Positions 58,302 through 64,000 of a stretch of 64,000 nucleotides of DNA are shown piece after piece. This DNA is from Loripinus fragilis. Taxonomy: Eukaryota; Mollusca; Bivalvia; Lucinida; Lucinidae. Numbering within the stretch: position 1 is the first letter of the stretch; each line of letters begins with the position of its first letter. Below the pieces are notes generated by a model, which saw only the letters and a list, made by a program, of their open reading frames with translations, did no database searches and was not told the origin of the DNA. A program made the translations under genes and the position numbers. The stretch spans positions 3,180,201 to 3,244,200 of the forward strand of contig OZ026531.1 of assembly GCA_964019695.1 (NCBI GenBank), written 5' to 3'.

Positions 58302-58990
58302 GAAATTATGTTAGGATATAACTGTTATTTTATTCAGCTTTCCATATCTCGTGCTACACCATGGACTAGTCTATCCTTTGATCCGTCAAAGGTCGAAATT
58401 CACCAGTAGATGTATGGAGTTTAAACACAAAATAAACATATCTTTTTGAAATCATTAACATATTCATTGTCCCCTTATGACTTAAAATATAGAAATCGCA
58501 TCTTTTTTTCAATGATTTGGAAATTTATATTTGATTTCAACTGCTGAGCAGTCACTTTGGAGGAATCAAATTACCGAGTCGATATTTTTTTGTAATAAAA
58601 AGGCTGTTTAATTTATTAAGAAAAGCATTAGTATATTAAACGAACTATCTGCGCAATAGTGTGTCAAATGTTCTTAAAGAATGGAATCGGTAAGTACTTG
58701 TATACTACTTGAAAGTTTCATGTTTTCTTTGGTAGCGATTTTGTGTTTTACGTGAACAGATTTGGGCTGAAGTTTAGGCCTGTCTTATAAAATGGATTTT
58801 GTAAACAGAAAAGCATGAATATATATCTTCTAATGAAAGAAAGAAAGAAAACAAACAAAAAAACACACTAAAGAGACAAAAGTAAAAACTACATTTTGAA
58901 GTTTGCAAGTTTAACAATAGGGCGAAAAATGCAACTCACCAAATACCCAGAAAAGGTAAAAAATACAAATAACAATGTAAAGTTACTTCT
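58302..58990. other. no feature recognised
   Basis: AT-rich with an AAAGAAAGAAAG purine run near 58840; nothing else. Confidence 0.35.
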
Positions 58991-59286
58991 CATGCGTAGA
59001 TCTAGAAAGTTTTGTCATAGGGGGTCCAAATTTGATAACGTTTTTTTTTATTTGATGAGGGGATAGAGAATCCATAGAGAATGAGGGGATAGAGAATGTT
59101 GCTATAAATAGGCCATCATAGGCCCTATTGCAATGGCGTTTCGCTGTCGTACCGATGATGGCCCAACATTATATGCTGGCTTGGTTGCTTTGCGATTTTT
59201 CAGGGGTTCCGGACCATTATTGCAAAGAAACCCTATTTTTGTGATTTTTTAGAGGGGTCTGCCCCTCTCCCCTCTGGATCCGCCCT
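58991..59286 (+). mobile_element. MITE, CATGCGCGGAT family, copy D
   Basis: CATGCGTAGATCTAGAAAGT, TTTGTCATAGGGGGTCC at the left, hairpin AATGGCGTTTCGCTG, then TTCCGGACCATTATTGCAAA and CCTCTGGATCCGCCC at the right. Confidence 0.7.
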
Positions 59287-59397
59287 TGTTTTTGGTTTTA
59301 GGTGTATTATGTTTTGGTCGAGAAACAAGAAAATAGTAGCTTGTCTAGCAGAGTTTAAAGCCCAACGCAATTTCAACATATGTATCGTCTTGATCTC

Positions 59398-59614
59398 ATG
59401 AGCGGGGGGGGGGGGGGGGGGGGGGGGGTCAGGGGGTCAGGACCCCCCTGAAAAATCACAAAAAAATATAGATTTTCTGAGCAAGACTGGACCGAGTCCC
59501 TTGAAAATTACATGAAGTGTTGGGCCATCATCGGCACGTCAGCGAAACGCCAAAAATGGCGTGCCGATGATCGCTTATAGTGGTATTTGGATTATCTCCC
59601 CCCTCATCAACTAA

Positions 59615-59659
<45 letters not shown>

Positions 59660-59742
59660 GAAAAAAAAAGAAAGAAAAAAAAAAAAAAAAAACGTTGTCA
59701 AAAATGGATCCTCTTTGACAAAACTTTCTTGGTCCGCGCATG
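59398..59742 (-). mobile_element. MITE, CATGCGCGGAT family, copy E, with G25 and (AAT)n expansions
   Basis: The inverted orientation ends in CAAAACTTTCTTGGTCCGCG, CATG at 59742. It carries the central hairpin CATCATCGGCACGTCAGCGAAACGCC-type core, a G25 run (59404-59428), an (AAT)n array (59612-59657) and an A-rich run (59658-59692). The tip of another copy (ACAAAACTTTCTGGAAAAGT) follows at 59769-59798. Confidence 0.7.
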
Positions 59743-59848
59743 GATATGTCATAAAAAGTCACCCTCTGACAAAACTTTCTGGAAAAGTATGGATCTGTCT
59801 GTAATCTGCATTACAACATGATGCTCTGTTTTGGTTTTGTTGTTCGCT

Positions 59849-60048
59849 CTACTCTCCTGCCAGCCAAGAGTGACGGTGACATCATGTTTTGTTTATATTT
59901 GTTAGTAAAACATTGACGTGTACACTCCACTTTCAAGAACTAATGCAAATGGATAGATTCGGATAGGATTAATACACACATATAAGTCCCCGTTAACTAT
60001 GTGAACAAAACATGACGTCACTGTCACTCTTGGCTGGCAGGACAGTAG
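59849..60048. mobile_element. MITE, CTACTSTCCTGCCAGCC family, copy 1, next to the receptor start
   Basis: Terminal inverted repeats of about 32 bp: CTACTCTCCTGCCAGCCAAG then AGTGAC at the left, and the complement (GTCACTCTTGGCTGGCAGGA, CAGTAG) at the right, 200 bp in all. The right arm contains a perfect TGACGTCA at 60013-60020. It ends about 80 bp before the receptor ATG. A second copy is in the receptor intron (62344-62574). Confidence 0.85.
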
Positions 60049-60130
60049 TATTCATTTTATTGCAGCTCCAGAAAGATCATCAGTTACACATAATCTGAAA
60101 GTGAAATGCTGCGCAACAACGACAGCCACG

Positions 60131-60444
60131 ATGGCTAATCTTCTACTTGTTTCCTGTTGTATTGTTATGACATCTACGTCACAATCTACGTCAGAGCAAG
60201 ACGATACGTTCTGGGATTTCGTCGACCATCATCAAGAAATGTGTCCGTCTTTGAAAGACACGTGTGATAAAATGGCGGGAATGATGGCGTCTATAGGAGA
60301 TCAAACGTCAGGAATTCAACCATCTGATTTCTGCTGCGGATTTTGTACCTGTGACAACGCATGTGGTAACCGAACATGTTGCCTAGCAGCATATGACAGC
60401 TTCGAAGAGGCCATTTTGTTTTCAAATATGGCGAATATGGAAAG
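60131..60444 (+). CDS. receptor N-terminal exon: signal peptide and somatomedin-B-like domain
   Basis: ATG at 60131 (AGCCACGATGG context) opens 104 codons plus two bases, ending at ATGGAAAG|GTACTA, a usable donor in phase 2. MANLLLVSCCIVMTSTSQS is a signal peptide. The acidic segment TSEQDDTFWDFVDHHQEMC follows. Then comes DFCCGFCTCDNACGNRTCC (residues 66-84), whose CC-x2-C-x-C-x3-C-x4-CC spacing is somatomedin-B-like. The frame is open upstream to 60101 without a further ATG. A TTCATTTTATTGCAG acceptor-like sequence ends at 60063, so a 5' untranslated exon may lie upstream of the adjacent MITE. It joins in frame to 63503. The protein should be an extracellular or membrane-receptor ectodomain. 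Family known from molluscs by general recollection; ligand unknown. Confidence 0.7.
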
Positions 60445-61148
60445 GTACTAAACATACACGAATCAAGTGTGTGTGTGTGTGTGGGGGGGGGTGCTGTGAC
60501 TGTATGTTTTACCTAACTCTAACCAAATTTGCATTGCAACGTCGCTACAACGTCGAAATATCCATACACTGGATCATTCTATACAAATCTCGGCCCGTGT
60601 GAAAGTTTTCGATTGTCATAGCGTCATCACAACGTTATATCTAAGCACAAAAATGCTTATAATAAGTGGATTAGTGCAACCGTCTTTGCCAATATGATAA
60701 ACAATCTTATTTTTGTGACTTTTCATGGGGGGGGGGACCCAATGTCTCCCGTCTGGATCTGCACATGATGATCCACTTTATAACTGTCTTTTATAACACA
60801 TGTTTTTGGGTCTTCTTGAAATGTGTCTATCACGCGCCGAAAATGTATGTTTGATAGAAAAATAAATAAACCTATTAGTATTTTTTATTGCTATAATACA
60901 TTTATAATCTGTTTCAACGTTAGAAAATGAAATGTTCTATCCCCGTGGAACCTCTTGCTATGTATAATGTATAAATGAAACGTTTACAAACTCTCATAGT
61001 ACATTTGGATACCAAATTAGCACTGGTACATAAATGTTTCTCTCCTTTGAGTAAAAATGATATTTTAGATAGAATCAGATTCGCATATGTCTAAAGACTT
61101 TCTTCTGAATCCCATCTGTATACTGTATACTATTGTATGTCTTTATAT

Positions 61149-62246
61149 ACTGACGTCAAGAAAAAAAAACGCCTCATATAAAAGTAATGGTGAATATCTC
61201 TTAGACTGATCAGACTACATTTGTAAAGGAATTTTAGTGCATTTATTATAACATCTTATCAGTCAAGCGTATCTCATGAAAACAAAATTGCTGATCTGAG
61301 AAATCGACCTCGGTTTGAGACAGGAGTCACCAGTTTCGTGTGACACAAGATTTAAGCCACATTTGCTTTGTTTCCAGACACAACCCGTTGACAAGAAAAA
61401 CGTGTTTTTAACATTGTAAAACAGTCTCTATTTTACCAAAAATGCGTTTATAATGTTCAAAAAATGTTTGTATGCGTCTTCTGAACGAAACTATTTATCC
61501 CACCCACCTTTTCGCCATGCATTTCAGTAAAACCTAAACGTCATGACTTTGCAAAGTGGGTGAAAATATTGTTACGAATCATTTGCAAAAGTCGTTAGTC
61601 TTTAACCAGCGACGATTGCTGAGCAAACGCAATCTGGCCTGTGTTCTCGACGGCCGTTTTGGATTACGTTAACGTAGACCAACGACTGGCCATTGGGCGT
61701 TACAGCTCATCTCAAATGATGTAATTTTGTGTAGGCATATTCTGTGTACATTACCTAATGTACCTCATTATAGTTTTTTTTCCGTTACTTAAACAAAAAC
61801 GAGAATGTTGGCAAGTTTCGTAAACGGGCCTTTTTCCTTTTGTCTTTTATATGACGTCATAATTTCATAAAGTTATTACTCGCAAGTACAACTGTTTGAA
61901 AAAATATATCGAAAAGTTGTTCATTGTTTAGCAAAACATTAACGGCACAAACTGGGTGCACATTCGAATTGAAATCATAAGCGATTGATGCACAATGCCG
62001 TCATGTTTACGTTGAGCCTGTATGACGTCAATTTACCAACATCGCCCTACCTCTATAATCCGTTTCGTGTTTACTGTCGTGAGTTGGCTCCCGGTACCGT
62101 TAGTTTAACATGTGACTGGGCCCAGGGCGACGACAGTAAACATGATTCGGACTATACATAAAGAAGCAGTATGTGGCTGTTCATTTTTGTATATCATCGC
62201 TAAGGAATCAGTGATAATGAGTGAGGCGTTTTAGTTGACGTCAGTA
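61149..62246. mobile_element. 1.1-kb element with TACTGACGTCAA ends
   Basis: The left end TACTGACGTCAAGAAAAAAA, AACGCCTCA is matched by the right end TGAGGCGTTTTAGTTGACGT, CAGTA in inverted form. TA-like flanks are present. The interior has a hairpin at 62053-62156 (GTGTTTACTGTCGT / ACGACAGTAAACAT) and no transposase. Each end contains TGACGTCA. Confidence 0.6.
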
Positions 62247-62343
62247 TGAATACAATATGTTTAAACCAACGGTTACTGAATTCGAAACTGTATTTCGCGG
62301 TCTTATATTATTCGAGTATTGTTTATACCACCAATAGCGCCAA

Positions 62344-62574
62344 CTACTGTCCTGCCAGCCAAGAGTGACAGTGACGTCGTGTTTTGTATACAATTGTTAA
62401 GTAAAACATTAATTTGTACACGCCACTTGAGCTAATGCCAATCGATTTATCACATGTGCATTAATTCTATCCTGCGGATAGGCTAAATACACAAATGATC
62501 TAACGATTATAAGTCCCTGATGACGTTGTAAACAAAACATGACGTCACTGTCACTCTTGGCTGGCAGGAAAGTA
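62344..62574. mobile_element. MITE, CTACTSTCCTGCCAGCC family, copy 2
   Basis: CTACTGTCCTGCCAGCCAAG, AGTGACAGTGACGTC at the left and GACGTCACTGTCACTCTTGG, CTGGCAGGAAAGTA at the right. The interior shares AGTAAAACATT, CTAATGC and ATAAGTCCC words with copy 1. It is about 230 bp, inside the receptor intron. Confidence 0.85.
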
Positions 62575-63304
62575 AATATAAACGTTTTATGGGCACCGTG
62601 AACTAATTACTTATCACATTGACCCCAAAGATGAAGCCCGAGTTTTTGACAGTTTATTCTGCATCTCACAACACATGTGGGACATCACCATAGCTCTTAA
62701 GTTCAAGCCAAAACATGAAAAAGGGGAAAAAGGAAAAAACATACCTTCACCCGCTCTTTCTTCAACTATTGCATGTTGTGTAATGGCTGTCATATTTTGG
62801 GAAAACCCCGTCTTGGTTCAAATTAGAAATCACCATCTTTACTTTTTGGTCCAGAAAAACACAATATAAATGCATCTGGTAGTAAACTACACACCAATTT
62901 GAAGTAAACTAAATTTTGCATCTGCTAGAGAGATTTTTTTTTCTTCAGCAATATCATCCAATCTGAAGCGTTCATTGCCAAATAACAGCCTCGGAGCTCC
63001 TCTCAGTTTTTGACCCATGGGATATGTTGCTATAATTAGTTCCCGGTCCCCTTATATATTCACTTAGTGGCGGATTCAGAGCTTGACACCCCTCCCCGCC
63101 CCCCTTATTAAATATCCTATAGAAATGAAATACTTTGGCCTCCGCGAGACCTAATTATTCATCTTCACGGACCATTTAAGAAAAATGAGATAAAATCAGC
63201 AGAGAGAACCCCCTACATCTTTATTCATATAATCCCCTTTTCCAGAAATCCTGGATCTGCCCTCGTCACTTGGAATATTTTAAAAATTATCATGGTTGTT
63301 CATA

Positions 63305-63490
63305 TAGGGTAAAGTCGGGTATATTCGGACAGACAGCTAATTTCGGACAGCGACCTTGTTTGTTTCATATTTCAAATATTGGAATAAAAATAAATTAACT
63401 AAGCATAAGGAGCCGTCTCATCTGGATTTCACTGTTTGCAAATGTGTGTCCGAATTTACCTGATGTCCGAATTTACCCGACTTTACCCTA
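63305..63490. mobile_element. 186-bp MITE abutting the exon-2 splice acceptor
   Basis: Inverted ends TAGGGTAAAGTCGGGTATAT, TCGGACA and TGTCCGAATTTACCCGACTT, TACCCTA, with TA at both tips. The right tip is at 63490, 12 bp before the acceptor AG (63501-63502). Part of the pyrimidine tract (CCCTACCTTG) and probably the branch point therefore come from the MITE. Confidence 0.85.
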
Positions 63491-63502
63491 CCTTGTTTAC
63501 AG

Positions 63503-64000
63503 GAGGGTGAACGACTGTATCAAACCAAAGCTACTCCATCCTCACCAGACCAGGTTTCCTTCCAACGAAAGAGACGAAGCTTACTGGATGATATCAACAT
63601 GTAACACAGTAACTGGACAAAGACAGCCTTGTGAACTCCCGAGTTTGGAAGGTGACGTAAAATCAGTTGTTCCGGTCACGTACTACGAAGATTCTATGCA
63701 ACTTAGGCTTCATTACATGAATAGGCAATGTGCATTGTGTAACGACGTTTCGAAGTCGGCGCCCTTGGTTGAGTGGGGCTTTGAAATCAATTGTGATTCC
63801 TCGTTGTCGGTAACTGACGAGAAACTGCTCGCTACTATCGCTGAGAAAGGGTGTAACATGTTTTTCGTGCCGCCGAGAGGTTATATAGTCGAGACGTGCA
63901 CTATACCACCGACGTATCAAATATCATCTTGCAATGAAACAGGACTTTGGAAAAATTTTAACGAAACTATAGACAAGGCGTGCAAAGCGTTTGTGGACCC
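63503..64000 (+). CDS. receptor ectodomain exon 2 (cysteine-rich, GPCR-type), partial
   Basis: After TTGTTTACAG the frame reads on without a stop to the window end (165 codons plus). The first base completes the split Arg codon of exon 1. Features are YWMISTCNTVTGQRQPC, VVPVTYYEDS, LHYMNRQCALCNDVS, EKGCNMFFVPP and CTIPPTYQISSCNETG. At least one N-glycosylation sequon (NET) is present, and the cysteine spacing is regular. The C-x-T-x(n)-C, VPVT, N-x-x-C-A-x-C-N order is the hallmark of the extracellular part of expanded molluscan methuselah/secretin-like orphan GPCRs. The seven-helix part would lie beyond 64000. Alternative: a secreted or single-pass relative of the same ectodomain. Confidence 0.7.

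Larger units (their letters stand above)
60445..63502 (+). other. receptor intron 1, crowded with transposons
   Basis: A 3.06-kb GT...AG intron (GTACTA ... TTGTTTACAG). It holds a GT/G run (60468-60490), a scrap of the CATGCGCGGAT MITE family (about 60712-60770), a 1.1-kb inverted-repeat element (61149-62246), a second CTACTSTCC MITE (62344-62574), a worn inverted-repeat unit (about 63062-63270) and a TA-flanked MITE (63305-63490). The frames inside are chance. Confidence 0.6.

Noticed and set aside
59528..59804. Poly-isoleucine frames
   Set aside because: Translations of the (AAT)n array inside a MITE on both strands.
62675..62869. Extra receptor exon inside the intron
   Set aside because: Short frame with no cysteine pattern like the flanking exons and no paired splice sites; the exons at 60444 and 63503 already join in phase.

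Overview
The window looks like eukaryotic, probably bivalve mollusc, genomic DNA. It is AT-rich, has no long intact genes, and is dominated by short palindromic and inverted-repeat transposons, decayed retroelements, tRNA-derived SINEs and microsatellites. The bivalve assignment is inference: it rests on the kind of dispersed inverted repeats (for example the TTGAGCCGCGACATG family), the DIRS, Penelope-like and CR1/Jockey-like proteins, and the split receptor ectodomain at the right edge. No bacterial operons, CRISPR arrays or intact rRNA/tRNA genes were seen.

Layout. 0-8.8 kb: inverted-repeat elements, a LINE 3' tail and a G-tract-bounded element. 8.86-17.1 kb: one decayed DIRS/Ngaro-type retrotransposon (gag, RT, RNase H, methyltransferase-like region, tyrosine recombinase) carrying at least four later insertions, one of which contains a further nested element. 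17.5-17.8 kb: a TCTCGCGAGA promoter-type motif followed by a candidate 14-codon first exon. 18-27.4 kb: MITE-rich sequence with one plausible small secreted cysteine-rich gene on the minus strand (23741-24007). 28.4-32.5 kb: a broken LINE interrupted by a Penelope-like 3' fragment, a duplicated 0.2-kb block and two long (TA)n arrays. 32.7-34.1 kb: a mariner-type inverted-repeat element without a recognisable transposase. 34.8-41.8 kb: MITEs, SINEs, a Penelope-like reverse transcriptase pseudogene, and a 408-bp near-perfect palindrome with a 6-bp target duplication. 44.4-47.9 kb: a SINE and a 5'-truncated LINE (minus strand). 47.9-52.7 kb: quiet sequence in which I see almost nothing. 52.7-54.1 kb: an 85-bp satellite. 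54.1-59.8 kb: more MITEs and tRNA-like repeats. 59.8-64 kb: the best host gene.

The host gene (plus strand, exons 60131-60444 and 63503 to beyond the end) encodes the N-terminal ectodomain of a membrane receptor: a signal peptide, a somatomedin-B-like CC-x2-C-x-C cluster and a cysteine-rich domain with an N-x-x-C-A-x-C-N motif typical of molluscan family-B-like orphan GPCRs. The two exons join in phase. The locus is heavily colonised by transposons. A 200-bp MITE carrying a perfect TGACGTCA site lies about 80 bp upstream of the start codon, and another MITE ends 12 bp before the exon-2 splice acceptor.

The genes here do not form a pathway. The main story is layered transposon history and how it may have shaped the promoter and splicing of the receptor gene. 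All repeat families were aligned by eye, so boundaries are approximate (generally within about 5-20 bp).
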